NCBI RefSeq assembly: GCF_024323335.1
Contig: NC_066581.1
Coordinates: forward strand, 350,366,409-350,430,408
Direction: 5' to 3'
Length of the DNA stretch: 64,000 bases
Origin: Lathyrus oleraceus
Lineage: Eukaryota > Streptophyta > Magnoliopsida > Fabales > Fabaceae
Shown: piece by piece, positions 1 to 11,457 of the stretch
Position numbering within the stretch: the stretch's first letter is position 1
Layout: every line of letters starts with the position of its first letter
Translations under genes and position numbers: made by a program
Notes under the pieces: generated by a model
What the model saw: the letters and a program-made list of their open reading frames with translations, nothing else
The model's database searches: none
What the model was told of the DNA's origin: nothing

Positions 1-521
1 ATCTGCTTTTCAGCTTAAAATTTAAGTGATTTTAGTTTAAGAAATTTTTTACCAAACGTTGATATAAGTTGAGTAAGAGATTAAAACTGCTGTTTGAATA
101 CTAAGTACAATAATACATTGTACTAGGCTAAATTGAATTACTTACTCAACTTAAATATCACTTGGAGTGTTTATGCACACCAAGTGTTTGTAAATTTGCT
201 TAAGCCAAACTTGTCTTAAGATTGCATCAGTTTAAATTTGGTGTTTTGATTCATTGGAACTAGGCTTGCTAGTAAGTGAATTATATCATTGATTGTGCAA
301 TTAGTGTAGTGACTTGTATCTCAATTTATCACTTATCCATTAGCTTAACGCATATCCGGTTTTCCAATAACGGTTCATTTTAGACTAAAATTTTCCTCGG
401 CCACTTCCGCATTTAAAACAACTTTTCAAAACCAATTTTCTTTCAAATTGGTAGCGCCGACTCAAGTTTTTAATTGGGATCTATTCAACCCCCCCTTCTA
501 GATCCGTGCCATAGTCTAACA
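1..521 (+). mobile_element. 3' end of a Ty1/copia (SIRE-like) LTR
   Basis: The segment ends in a C-rich run, a CTAG-containing stretch and the terminal CTAACA (516-521). The LTR that finishes at 49361 has the same layout (ATCTATTCA, C-run, CTAG, CTAACA), and so in part does the copia LTR ending at 61104. No coding sequence is visible. Immediately to the right the sequence changes to an Ogre-like LTR promoter region, so this copia element probably inserted into that LTR and its body lies left of the window. If so, bases 522-526 would be its 5-bp target duplication. The family assignment rests on the end motif only. Confidence 0.55.
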
Positions 522-614
522 TAAGGGTGATTTTGCCATTTTGCATCAACACTTGAATTTTACTAATCCATCTTGCATTTGGCTAATGGTGATTAAGGAC
601 TGCATTAACAGTTG

Positions 615-624
615 ATATATAAAG
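615..624 (+). promoter_or_regulatory. TATA box of the Ogre-like LTR
   Basis: TATATAAAG lies about 95 bp inside the retained LTR and is followed by an A/C-rich leader, as expected for the U3/R transition of a Tat LTR. It is the only good TATA box in this stretch. Confidence 0.5.
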
Positions 625-3484
625 CTAATCCTAACAGAAAATCACAAGAACACTTCATAATTTCAGATCTGAAAAATTCTCTCTCCAATTTCTCTCAAAC
701 TTTTCATCGAATTTCTTCATAAGCATTGCCTATTTCTTGGTTTGTTCATCATCTCCAAGCATAATTGAAGATTGTTGAAGGAAGATCTTGAAGAATTCAA
801 GCTGAATCGTGAACTGTTGAAGCTCATGCACATCCATGGCAGTTGAAATTTCTGGATAAATCGAGCATTGTTGAGTTATTCTTTCTCATCCATTCATTCA
901 TCTAAGCTTTGAGGAGGATCTGTTGCACCTTTCCAGGACCTGAACTGCACGATTCCACTTCTGTTTCTCCAGCAAGGTTAGATTTTGACTTCCATGATTT
1001 ATGAAATTGATAGATGCTTATTGTAGATCTTCCAATGCTGATCATGCTGAACTTTAGATCCATTAGTTTCATGCAATATTGAAGTAGTTATGTTGATTTT
1101 AGTTTTGACATGTTGAACTTCTTTTGCTCGATCCATTCATATCATGTAGAATTAGGTCAAATCAATGCTGGATCCATGATGTATGATGTGAGATGAATCC
1201 AATGGTATGCTGTTTGTGAATTTCTGTGCATGTTGGTTCTTGGTGATGATGAACACGATGAACCTGGATGAACTTGTTAGGGTTTTCGTTTCCAAGCTGA
1301 GTTTGATCCTCATAGCGCGCTTGTGCATGCGTTTTCATGTTATTACTCATGTATTGGTCCAAGTGTTGGCTTCTCATTGGCCAGCGTTTCAATTAAATGA
1401 AACGCGGCGTTTAACCTAGCGCCTCATTTCAAATTCGCCTTCACTTCGATTCCAGGCGGAGGCATTTCCAAATTAGACCTTGGCATTTTATTTCATTACT
1501 TCATGTATCCATGCCATGCCTTGTTCATATGTTTTTTTAATTTTTCTCTTCATTCAAAAATTCATAACTCCATAAATATGCATCCAATTAATGTGTGGTT
1601 TTTTCCATTGTTCTCCTCTTGATGTCTACTATTTTTTGGTTATTTTTCCAGAATTTGTGCTCGGTTGGATTTTTATTTTGCTTAGGGTTTGTTCATGCAT
1701 ATGCTATCTTGTACCTTGCTTACCATTTTGGTTGTGAAATGATGATGGTTGATCCAATGAATGTGAAAATTGACATGCTATCTTGTACCTTGCTTACCAT
1801 TTCTGGTTAATGAGTTATGATATGATTAATGTAGGTGTGACAATGTGTGTCACACCTTTGCTTGCTTGATTTGCTGATTTTATTTACCATGCCACATAAA
1901 TGCCAATTGATCTGAATTTTTGCATGATGCTTCTTCTGGATGTTAGGTTTGATCATGAATTTTTGTAGAATTTTTGGATCCATTTCCCATTTGTTTGATA
2001 TTTTCTTTGCTGGTTGGTCATGTTTGGACTTTTGATGAGTGTTGAACTTCCATGATTTGGGAAATGCTTATGCTTTATCATATGAACTTGAAATTTTGCA
2101 CATGTTTTCTAGACACATTGAAGTTTGTCTTGGCTTTGGTTTGAGTCATTTATCACATGTCATCTCTGTTTTAGGATTGCCTTAAGTTGATGTATCAATT
2201 TGTGCTTCCTTTGAGGTTGTTTATGATTACCATGACTTGATGAATTTAATTGCCATGCTTATACTTGTCCAAATGCCATGATTTTTGGTGTGTTGATCAT
2301 TTGATATGTTTTGTTTAGCCATGATTTTTCTTGAGATTTATTGAGCCATTTTGGAATTAATATGCCTTTGATCATTCTGTTGCTTCTATGTGGTTTCAAT
2401 TTGCATGCTTTGCCATGATTGCTTTATGAAATGAATTTGATGAATGATATTGACATGAGACCACTTGGATGATGTTCTAATTTGATTAATCTTGATTCTT
2501 GTCAACTTTCATGTTCTGTTTTGGATTATTTCTCCTTCTTTGACCCTAGGCCTTGTCCTAGTGGTTTGCTTCTCATGTTTGAGTTTGTTTTCAGGTTAAG
2601 AAGTACATGGCCTTAAGGAGATTAATTCACATGGCTTGAGTTGGTTATTTGATTGTTATTGGCTAACTTTGACTTGTCTTGTAGGATGCTTTGTGCTCAA
2701 TTGAGTTGAGCTTGTGCCTTGCACATAGTAGCCTTGCTTGTTTGATTGTGTATTGTCTGTTGACTGTTGGATTTTCTGTTTGACTTTTTGAATTGAGTAC
2801 TGATTGAGTTGGATTGTTTTCAGGTACATTAGTTGCTTAAGTTCATTTTGAACTTGCTTGGTTGCTTAACCAATTAGGTATAATTTCTCTTCTTCATGTA
2901 GTCTGGAAGACCTGGTCTGTTATGTGGCCAGGCACCTGTCTGAAGTCCTCCTTAAGAGGCAATGTTTGTGATTGTTTATCTTTGTCCCCAAGCAGGAAAA
3001 GTCCTTTGATAAGGCAATTGGTAGATAAAAGAGATGTGTAGTCCATCTCCTACTATTCAGTGTGTCATCCCTTTGCTCACATTACATGTTGTAGCATTGT
3101 GGATCTCAACCCAAGATCTATAGAGTCATTCACTTGTGGAGAGAGTTCCAACTTTCTGAACTCCCACACCTTCTATCATTCAAAGCTCTCCCTGGCCAGG
3201 GATAAGAGCAATGAGGCACACCTCTCATATCCTTTCATCTGCTTCACCTTAACTCTCAATGTTAAGGTTAAGAGCACCACTTACCCCATTCCAGTTGACT
3301 TTAAAGTCTAACCCTTGCTTGAGCCTAATTGCTTGTATATAGTGTGTGCTAGTTGACTTTGTTTGATTGATTGCTTGATTCATATGTGAATGCTTGCTTG
3401 TGTGCTTTGTGCATTTATCATCATTGATTGTTCATTATTGCATGATCATCATTTCATATCTTTGACACATCTTTGATTGTCCAT

Positions 3485-3865
3485 TGAGGAATCAATTGTA
3501 AGTCCATTCATTGGCCATTGTTCCTATGATTTGGAAGGGATTGAGTGTAAGACCATTTCATTGGCCACTTATGTCCTCTTTGCTTAGTGCTTTTGTTTGT
3601 TTGTTGTATGTGAGGATGCAATCGTAAGTCCATTTTGTTGGCATTTGTACTCCTATGATCATCCTTTGGAGGTTGGTATAAGCCCAGATAGATTGGCATC
3701 TGATATCCATACTTTGTTTTGCCTTGTGAGACTGGTATAAGTCCATTGATTGGCATCCGGTATCATTGTTTTGTCTTAGGAGATTGGTGTAAATCCATTG
3801 ATTGGTATCCGGTATCCACCTTTGTTTGTGAGATTGGTATAAGTCCATTGATTGGCATCCGGTAT
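3485..3865 (+). repeat. Tandem repeat inside the Ogre-like LTR
   Basis: About seven degenerate copies of a 35-bp core (GATTGGTATAAGTCCATTG followed by ATTGGCATCCGGTATC) recur every 49-60 bp. The clearest start at 3671, 3730, 3782 and 3831. Earlier, weaker copies keep only the GTAAGTCCATT and TTGGC parts. Confidence 0.75.
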
Positions 3866-4652
3866 CACCTTGCTTTGTCCATTTGCTTACTTGCTTTGTT
3901 GCATTATTCCAAAGGACACACTTGAATCATCTTCCATATGATTTCAAGAGGTGAACATCTAAGAAGTTTTACTTCCTCACCCTTCCATTTTTGTGTGTGT
4001 TTTCAAAACTCCCTTTTCACATGTTAATTCAAAAACTTTGAACTATTGTGCAAACATTCTCATCTATTTTCAAATTAGAAACCTAGGCTTTAGGCCTTTG
4101 ACTTTTTTCAAACTCCACTTCATAACACTTCTTTGAATTGAATTCTAATCATACTTTGACCATATTTTGTAAATACTCATAATTGGTTAATCACACCCAT
4201 TCAATTATTTTGTGGCTTTGTCCATTGTTGATATGTTTTCATACATTAGCCATAGGTTTCAATTCTCATAGTGGTTGATGTAAATCTCACCACATCCTTA
4301 GTGAGTTGATTGTAAGTCTTCCATACTTATTATAGGGTTAACCCCTCACTAGTATGTTGAAGCTATCCTTGCATGGTGGAGTGTTGGTCTTGGTTGTGTT
4401 TTCTCCCGTTGATAATGAAAAGCCTTAGTGCTCTTGTTTTAAAATCAATTCACCTACCTTTTGGAAATTTTTTAGCCGAACTACGGCGTTTTGATCCTTT
4501 ACCTTTTATGAAAAGGTACGTAGGCAACGGGTTCATCCGTTCAAACACAAAAATAATAAATTGCACATTCTTTTCTCATCTTCCCAATCATGTTTGCACA
4601 ATATGTCATAAACAAATAAACTTTTTTTATACAACGAGTGTGAAAAGGGCTC

Positions 4653-4668
4653 CCTAGGAGTACCTAGG
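4653..4668 (+). repeat. CCTAGG-AGTA-CCTAGG inverted repeat near LTR 3' end
   Basis: Two self-complementary CCTAGG hexamers separated by AGTA form a 6-bp hairpin about 220 bp before the LTR end. The identical element occurs at 14453-14468 in the Ogre 5' LTR. The Ogre 3' LTR copy near 36603 has mutated away from it. Confidence 0.6.
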
Positions 4669-4886
4669 ACGTTTTGGGTGCCTAACACCTTCCCATTGCG
4701 TAATTTACCCCTTATCCAGATTCTCTGATCTTTTCATTAGTTTTCTATGTGTAAAACTTCTTAGGCTTTTGTTCGCTTTTTAGCCAATCCTTTGGATAAA
4801 TAAAAGTGCGGTGGCGACTCGATTTCCTTGTATGCTTTGCTTTTGATTTAATTAATAAATCATAAAGTGACGAATACACCGCTACA

Positions 4887-6144
4887 TCTCCCTATTGGAT
4901 ACTTCTACTTGGCCACTAGTCTGTGGGTGGTATGGTGTTGCTACTCTATGCCTAACTCCATATATGCTTAAAAGTTTATCAAATATTCTCGATATGAAGT
5001 GCGATCCTCCATCGCTTATGACTAAACGGGGTGTTCCAAATCTGGGGAATATATAGTTTTTAAATAACTTGATCACCACTCTAGTGTCGTTTGTGGGTGC
5101 AGCTATAGCTTCAATCCACTTAGACACGTAGTCCACAGCTACTAAGATATACTTGTTTCCTAAGGATGGTGGGAAAGGTCCCATGAAATCTATACCCCAA
5201 ACGTCGAAGATTTCTACTTCTTGAATGTTTCTTAGAGGAATTTCTTCATGTCTTGAAATATTTCCCGTGCGTTGGCATCTATCACATTTGACAATGCAAG
5301 CATGGACATCGCGCCACATGGTAGGCCAGAACAGGCCAGCTTGAAGAATCTTGGTGTATGTCTTAGAGGTGCTCGCATGTCCACCATAGGGTGCAGAGTG
5401 ACAATGCTCAATTATACTTTTTACCTCCTCTTCTGGAACGCAACGGCGAAAAATGCTGTCTTTACCCCTTTTGAAAAGGAGCGGTTCGTCCCAATAAAAG
5501 TTTCTTACATCATTGAAGAACTTCTTCTTCCGGTGGTAGTCAGGATCAGGGGGAATGATATCAGCAGCTAGATAATTAACAAAGTCTGCATACCATGGCA
5601 CGTTACTTACAGCTAAGGATTTTTGGAAGTTCTCACGAGGGCCTAGGCTATCGTCTTGAATGGTTTCTAGCTTAGCTATCAGTCTATCATAGGCAAAATC
5701 ATCATTTATGGGTACGAAGTCTGGTTTCAGGTGTTCTAGCCTAGAAAGGTGATCAGCTACTACATTTTCAGTGCCTTTTTTATCTCGGATATCTAAATTA
5801 AACTCTTGTAGTAACAGAATCCATCGGAGTAACCTGGGCTTGGCATCTTTTTTACTTAATAGGTAACGAATGGCAGCATGATCGGTGTAAGCTATAATTT
5901 TGGCTCCTACTAGATAAGATCTGAATTTGTCTATAGAAAAAACTACAACTAGTAGTTCCTTTTCAGTTGTTGCATAGTTAAGTTGGGCAGCATCTAGGGT
6001 TCTACTGGCATACTAAATCACATGTAATTTTTTAGCTTTCCTTTGTCCTAGAACGGCTCCAACGGCATAATCACTAGCGTCGCACATTATCTCAAAAGGT
6101 TCTGACCAATCAGGGGGTTGCATGATGGGTGCTGAAATCAACGC
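4887..6144 (-). pseudogene. Athila-like RNase H and integrase (broken pol, C-terminal part)
   Basis: This is the RNase H and integrase part of a Ty3/gypsy polyprotein. The RNase H has [30 protein letters not shown] and ADHLSRL, carrying the four acidic catalytic residues. The integrase zinc finger shows HCH...GGH followed by CIVKCDRC, then the catalytic core with [14 protein letters not shown] and the GQVEVSNRE motif, so all three D, D, E positions are present. The reading frame is open from 6012 leftwards; one stop (6013-6015) lies between the RNase H start and the rest. The integrase stops a few residues after the catalytic Glu, where Ogre-like LTR sequence begins, so the C-terminal DNA-binding domain is absent. 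Confidence 0.85.
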
Positions 6145-6833
6145 TTATTTTAAAAGATTAAATGCTTCATTACATTTTCCTTCGAAAATGAATTCAGCAT
6201 CTTTCATTAAAAGGCCAGTTAAAGGGTTAGTTATTTTGGAGAAGTCCTTGATAAAACGCCGGTAGAATCCAGCATGTCCAAGGAAACTTCGGACTTCTCT
6301 GACAGTTTTGGGTGGTTTTAGATTCTCTATGACTTCTATCTTAGCTCTATCTATCTCAATACCTTTTCGAAAACTATATGTCCTAAAACAATCCCTTCGG
6401 TGACCATGAAATGACACTTTTCCCAGTTTAGCACAAGGTTCACCTCCACGCATCTCTCCAGGATTTTCTCAAGTTTAGCAAGACAATTTTGGAAATCAAA
6501 TTCGTAAACCGAGAAATCATCCATAAATCCTTCCATGATACTATCTAGGTAATCTGCAAAGATTGACATCATGCAGTGTTGGAAAGTAGCTGGGGCATTA
6601 TAGAGTCCGAATGGCATTCGTCTGTAGGCAAAAGTTCCATAAGGGCATGTAAAGGTAGTTTTCTCTTGATCTTTGGGGTGGATAGGTATTTGGAAGAATC
6701 TAGAGTATCCATCTAGATAGCAGAAGTAAGAGTGTCTGGCTCGACGCTCCAACATCTGGTCGATAAATGGTAAAGGGAAATGATCCTTCCTGGTTGCTTT
6801 ATTTAACTTTCTGTAGTTTATGCACATCCGTCA
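6145..6833 (-). pseudogene. Athila-like reverse transcriptase (broken pol, middle part)
   Basis: This encodes RT palm and thumb sequence: MCINYRKLNKATRKDHFPLP, the GYSRFFQIPI block, TCPYGTFAYRRMPFGL, and GFMDDFSVY, which carries the catalytic aspartate pair as F-M-D-D. After the palm there is a frameshift near 6360, then KGIEIDRAKIEVIENL and FLGHAGFYRRFIKDFSKI, the usual RT connection. A TAA at 6145-6147 ends this piece, and the TGA at 6831-6833 separates it from the upstream part. It is continuous with RNase H on its left. Confidence 0.85.
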
Positions 6834-8290
6834 TCCTCCTTCTATCCGTTTTGCTACATGTTCGCCTTTATCGTTTTGCACTACTGTGATGCCTCCCTTT
6901 TTAGGTACTACATGCACAGGGCTCACCCACTTACTATCCGAGATCTGATAGATTATACCTACCTCAAGTAACTTAAGAACTTCTCTTTTAACAACATCAC
7001 TGATTATAGGGTTTATTCTTATCTGATGTTCTCTAGAGGGCTTTGAATCTTCTTCGAGCGAAATCCGATGCATGCATACGGATGGGCTTATACCTTTCAG
7101 ATCAGAGATATTATATCCTAAGGCTGAGGGATATCTTCGTAAAACATCTAAGAGTTGGTTTGTTTCCTCTTGGCTCAAGGTAGCACTGACTATAACTGGA
7201 CGGTTCATCTCTTCATCGAGGAACTCATATCTCAGGTTCTTAGGTAGTTCCTTAAGTTCTAAGGTTGGTTTCTTAGGGCATGGCATATGATCTAGGGTAA
7301 GGGATAAACATTCGTAAAGGTTATCATTGATATAGGGCTTCCTAAAGTTATCATCTTCCAGTATGAGGGTTGATGGCAACTTAATTGTTTTTATGATTTC
7401 TTTTTGTTCTATTTCCCTAACGCATTCATCAATGATATCTATGGCATAACATGCGTCTCCCATCACAGGTGCCATAAGAAATTTTGAAAGTATAAATTCT
7501 ATCTTCTCGTCACCTACCTCAAAGGTCAACTTTCCTCTCTTGACATCTATTATGGCTCCTGTAGTCGATTAGAATGGTCTACCTAAAAGGATTGGTATAT
7601 CATTATCCTCTTTGATGTCCATGACAATAAAACCAGTAGGGATAAATAACTGACCTATCCTAACAGGGACATCTTCTAATATGCCTATCGGATACTTAAT
7701 AGATCTATCGGCTAATTGAAGTGATATCTTGGTAGGCTATAATTCTCCTAAGTTTAACCTCTCACAAACTGCTAAAGGCATTAAGCTCACACTAGCTCCT
7801 AAGTTTAGAAAAGCTTTTTCGATGACATGACTTCCCAAAACACAAGGAATGGAGAAATTTCCAGGATCTTTATCTTTTTTGGCTAACTTATTCTCGGAAA
7901 TAGAATTGCATTCCAAGGGCTTCGGATCGTCGAGTCTACGTTTGTTGGTAAGGATGTCTTTGAGAAACTTTGCATAAGAAGGTATTTGGGTGATGGCTTC
8001 TATGAAAGGGATTTCTACGTGAAGTTTTTCTATAACCTTAATGAATTTCTGATACTAGTTATTGATCTGGGTTTGTTTGAGTCTTTGCGGATATGGTATC
8101 GGTGGTTTGTATGGCGGGGGTGGTACATAAGTTTTGTATTTAGGTTCTTCTCCTTTTTCTTGACCTTCCGGTTTTTCAGATTCCTCTGGTTCCTTTACTT
8201 CGTCCGTGGGTTCGGTATATTCCTTAAAAGTTTTGGGTTCACTCAATCTTGGGTTAAATGGCTCATCATAAGCATTCCCACTTCGTAGGG
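6834..8290 (-). pseudogene. Athila-like protease and RT N-terminus (broken pol, N-terminal part)
   Basis: The frame begins with a proline/glutamate-rich linker (near 8246-8060), continues into an aspartic protease and then the RT N-terminus (WVSPVHVVPKKGG). Stops lie at 8055-8057, 7737-7739 and 7569-7571. The protease active-site block reads FLNLGASVSLMPL. In this family the first position of the triplet is an aspartate, so the catalytic Asp is Asn here (codon 7803-7805). The flap-side ILLGRPF block is present. This piece is one frame off from gag, implying an indel near 8300-8400, since Athila normally has a single gag-pol frame. Confidence 0.75.
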
Positions 8291-9688
8291 TTATGGCATT
8301 GGCTTGTCCTCTCGGATTCTGTTGAGGTTGTCCAGGGAACTGTCCTCCAGGTGTAGTCTGGGGGCTTGGTTTAAGGCTACTTGAGAGATCTGGGTTTCAA
8401 GCATCTTATTGTGAGTAACTATTTGGTCAACCTTGGTTCCTAACTGGGTAATCAGTTCGTTAATGTGAATGTTCTGGTTCATGAACTCTTTGTTTTGTTG
8501 GGTTTGAGTAGTGATAAAATTTTCCATAATTTTCTCAAGGCTCGACTTTGGTGGCACAGGTTGCATAGGTTGATTTGGTCTTGGGGCTTGGTAACCTGGT
8601 TGTCTCGGAGGTGCAATATTTTGGATAGGGTTATTGTTCTTATCGGAGAAGTTTGGGTGATTCATCCATCCAGGGTTGTAGGTATTCAAATATGGGTTCC
8701 CTTGGGCGTAGTTCACTTGCTCAGAGTTTGTTTCATTTAAGAGACTGCATTCTGCAGATTGGTGTCCTTTGGTTCCACATATCTCACAATCCGACGAAAC
8801 TGCAACTACAATATTCGGGTTTATGCACATATGCTCAACCTTGAGGGCTAACGCGTCCATTTTAGCTTGCATCATGTCTATAGAGCTTAACTCATGTACT
8901 CCTCCTTGGGCTTCCTTCTTCTCAACTGTCGTTCGTTCAACTCCCCATGATTGATGGTTTTGAGCCATATCTTCGATGAGGGCACTGGCTTCAGGATAAG
9001 GTTTGTTCATTAGTGCGCCGCCTGCGGCAGCGTCGATGGTCATCTTAGTGTTATAGTGAAGTCCATTATAGAAGGTTTGAATGATTAACCAATTTTCTAA
9101 ACCATGATGTGGCCATGCTCTTAACAGCTCTTTATATCTCTCCCAAGCTTCGAACAACGATTCTCCTTGATTCTGGGTAAATCTAGTTATTTGGTTTCGA
9201 AGAACAACGGTCTTACTTGGGGGAAAGTATCTAGCAATGAATAATTTTCTAATGTTATCCCAAGTATGTATGGAATTGGGTGGAAGGGAATCTAACCATG
9301 ATAGAGCTTTATCTCTGAGGGAGAAAGGGAATTATCTTAAACGGATCGCCTCAGGAGAAGCTTCATTGGTTTTAAAAGTGTCTGCTAATTGGAGAAAGAT
9401 TTTTAAATGTTGGTTTGGATTCTCAGTAGCAAGACCTGCGAATTGTCTCTGTTGCACTAGTTGCAACAGGGAGGGTTTAAGTTCGAAATTATTAGCTGGG
9501 ATGGTTGGGTTTACTATACTAGAACTAGGTTCTTCGTTGGATGGTTGGGAGAAATCCTTAAGAGGTCTTTGATTTTGATCTTCGGTCATAGCTCTCCTAA
9601 TTCTATGGAAAAATAAACGTGCGCGAGCATAACATTCAGGTTCCGCCAGAGGATCGACTAAGCTTCCGGTGCTGCGAGTCCTTCGCAT
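8291..9688 (-). pseudogene. Athila-like gag (capsid/nucleocapsid) with one internal stop
   Basis: This is a capsid-type gag. Typical Athila features seen are an N-terminal LADTFKTNEASPEAIRLR region, the GESLFEAWERYKELLRAWPHHG segment across 9150, FYNGLHYNTKMTID, and the AAAGGALMNK block. Further on is a nucleocapsid-like CEICGTKGHQSAEC, which matches C-x2-C-x4-H-x4-C, and then a Q/P/N-rich region and a coiled coil. One TAA at 9332-9334 interrupts an otherwise single frame. The first ATG considered is at 9688, about 65 bases downstream of the PBS on the minus strand. The frame ends at 8291, where a frameshift separates it from protease. Confidence 0.8.
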
Positions 9689-9753
9689 TGACCGGCAGGT
9701 AATAACCTACGTCTAAACGATATAACAACAGGGTACGAAATTTGACGAAATTG

Positions 9754-9771
9754 TTCCCGGCAACGGCGCCA
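9754..9771 (-). promoter_or_regulatory. Primer-binding site of element A (tRNA-Asp type)
   Basis: On the minus strand TGGCGCCGTTGCCGGGAA begins 10 bases after the LTR end. It differs by one base from the perfect 18-mer at 24127-24144 of element C. This PBS class is the usual one for Athila elements. Confidence 0.85.
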
Positions 9772-10587
9772 AAAACTTGATGCGTGTTTTTCGCAAGTAT
9801 ACGATTGCGTCAGAGTAATATAAAAGATTATCGAATCCACAGAGACCAAATGTCAATCTATCGTTATCTATTGTTACGGTGTTTATCTAAGGTAATCGTA
9901 ACAGGGTTTTTAAGAGTGCACAATGCAAAATAAAGTATTAAATTAAATTCAATTAATAAAGACAGGTTTGAATGTAATTCACATAATCAATTAATAATCC
10001 AAGTACTTGCTAATAGAATTACTTATGGGCAATGTCTCCTACTTTGAGAAGAACCAATTTAATGGGAACTGTCGCTTTCGCGTATTCAGAACCGAGTTGT
10101 ACTCCCTAATCAAACCCTCTTATTGTCACTTATAAAAATGCGCGCATTGCGTTAGTGTAGTAAACCTATTTTTAAGAAATATAGTATCTTGACTAAGTTG
10201 AAAAGTATTTTGACCTGGATTCCTTAACCAAAAGAGGTTCTCGCGAACCAGACTCTAAACTTATAAACGCGTCCGAAAATAGTTTTAAAATCACTTTTCT
10301 TCTTAAGTTAAAAACTCCTAATGAACTAAACAAAGCGCTTTCGATGTATTTGAAATAGTTAAAAACAACTAAGTTAAAATAGACTTCGGACGATTTTCGA
10401 TCTTACCCAACAGAAATTAAGTGCGGGAAAACTTAAGTTGAAAGTCAAAATAGCCCTTAAGTGTTTCTACGAACAATTGTACGGATTATTGGTCAAATTA
10501 CGATCCTTACATTCTAACCTTTATAGGTTTAGCTAGACATGGTAAAGTAAAAATGCATTTTAATTTTTATCATAAAAAAGGTAATAA

Positions 10588-10815
10588 ATGCGAGTGCGGA
10601 AAGTAAATAAAAATAATGCGAGTGCGGAAAGTAAATAAAAGTAGTGCAAGTGCAGGAAAGTAAATAAAAGTAGTGCAGTGCGAAAAAATAAACAAAGTAA
10701 AGGCAGTGCGGGAAATAAACAAAGTAAAGTGCGAGTGCGGGAAAATAAACAAAGTAAAGGCAGTGCGGGAAAGTAAACAAAATAAAGGCAGTGCGGGAAA
10801 GTAAAGTAGACAAAG
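10588..10815 (-). repeat. Tandem array in element A LTR (R/U5 side)
   Basis: About eight copies of a roughly 28-32 bp unit (GCAGTGCGGGAAAGTAAA, then CAAAGTAAAG or TAAAAGTA) lie head to tail. The apparent phenylalanine/leucine-rich reading frames on the minus strand are produced by this repeat and are not genes. Confidence 0.8.
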
Positions 10816-11117
10816 GTAAAGCAATAAAACCTGCTCAAATCGGAGGTTCGAATAAAGTGCGTAACATAAATGAAAATGGCGGCAGGATTAAACTTCCTTA
10901 CAAAGTGCTCCAAACTCGATTACAGACTCGATTAAACAGTGTGGCAACACTCCGATGTGAAGTGATTACCACTTTCACAATACTGATATATGCCTAGTTG
11001 CAACTAAGTTTGGATGATGAAACAAATAAAATCAAGGCTCTATTAATAAGCAAGGAAAATAATGGAAATGACAAGGATGCCCCTCAGTTTGAAAATGGGA
11101 GGGAAACATATTGTTCT

Positions 11118-11254
11118 TGTGGCGTCCGCCACAACCTCATGGCGCCCGCCACAGGAGGAAATTGTGGCTCCCAAGTGGAGATAGTGGGAGATGTGGCAGT
11201 TGAGGAGAGGTTGGAACTGGGACACGTCATTGCTAGACCCATGGCGCCCGCCAT
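11118..11254. repeat. GC-rich palindromes in element A U3
   Basis: Three hairpins occur in an AT-rich LTR: TGTGGCG-TC-CGCCACA (11118-11133, 7-bp arms), TGGCG-CC-CGCCA (11140-11151) and ATGGCG-CC-CGCCAT (11241-11254). They lie 190-325 bases from the LTR 5' end, a position similar to the palindromes in element C. Confidence 0.75.
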
Positions 11255-11448
11255 AGTGGGAGCCACAAGTGTAAAATGCTGATTTTTAGGCTTTTTACCT
11301 CATTTTCGCTCCTTTTCTCGACCGGGGCTCCGATTAGACTGAAAACAAGGAAAAACATAGTAATAACATAACAAAATAACAATAAAACAACTAAAATGCA
11401 TGCAAAATCGGATTCGAAAATACGGTGAATTTCAGTGTCATCAATTGG

Positions 11449-11457
11449 CTATAAATA
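11449..11457 (+). promoter_or_regulatory. TATA box of Ogre 5' LTR
   Basis: CTATAAATA lies 6 bp inside the truncated 5' LTR. The aligned position in the 3' LTR reads CTATCAATA (near 33618), so only the 5' copy keeps a good TATA box. Confidence 0.65.

Larger units (their letters stand above)
522..4886 (+). mobile_element. Ogre-like (Tat lineage) LTR, 5' part missing
   Basis: The final 250 bp match the ends of the Ogre LTRs elsewhere in this window: the GGGCTCCCTAGGAGTACC block, the GGTGCCTAACACCTTCC-like block, AATAAAAGTGCGGTGGCG, and a terminus in ACCGCTACA like the ACCACTACA at 14673-14681. A TATA box at 615-624 places the U3/R boundary near the left end, so most of U3 is lost or displaced by the copia LTR. 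No primer-binding site follows 4886, so this is a 3' LTR or a solo LTR. Short reading frames inside it are not convincing genes. It belongs to a different subfamily from the Ogre at 11444-36833. Confidence 0.7.
4887..11443 (-). mobile_element. Element A: Athila-like Ty3/gypsy retrotransposon, 3' half missing
   Basis: Read on the minus strand the order is LTR (11443-9781), tRNA-Asp-type PBS, gag, protease, RT, RNase H and integrase. The element is cut inside the integrase core at 4887. The gag sequence (AAAGGALMNK block) and the PBS are typical of the Athila lineage. The integrase C-terminus, the env-like ORF region and the 3' LTR expected for Athila are not in the window. The Ogre-like LTR to its left ends exactly at the break, so that element probably inserted here and displaced the rest leftwards. 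Seven nonsense codons and two frameshifts show it is dead. Confidence 0.8.
9781..11443 (-). mobile_element. 5' LTR of element A
   Basis: The 1663-bp LTR starts TGATGACACTGAAATTCACC on the minus strand (at 11443) and ends in AACACGCA at 9781, just before the PBS. It holds a short-unit tandem array (10588-10815) and GC-rich palindromes in U3 (11118-11254). Right of it Ogre LTR sequence begins with ATTGG, the expected target duplication if the missing 3' LTR were found. Confidence 0.75.

Noticed and set aside
10588..10815. CRISPR-like regular repeats
   Set aside because: Units are degenerate and contiguous, with no unique spacers, in a plant LTR.
10529..10913. Three overlapping Phe/Leu-rich minus-strand ORFs
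   Set aside because: They come from a 28-32 bp tandem repeat in the LTR, which stays open in all three frames; no membrane protein is implied.
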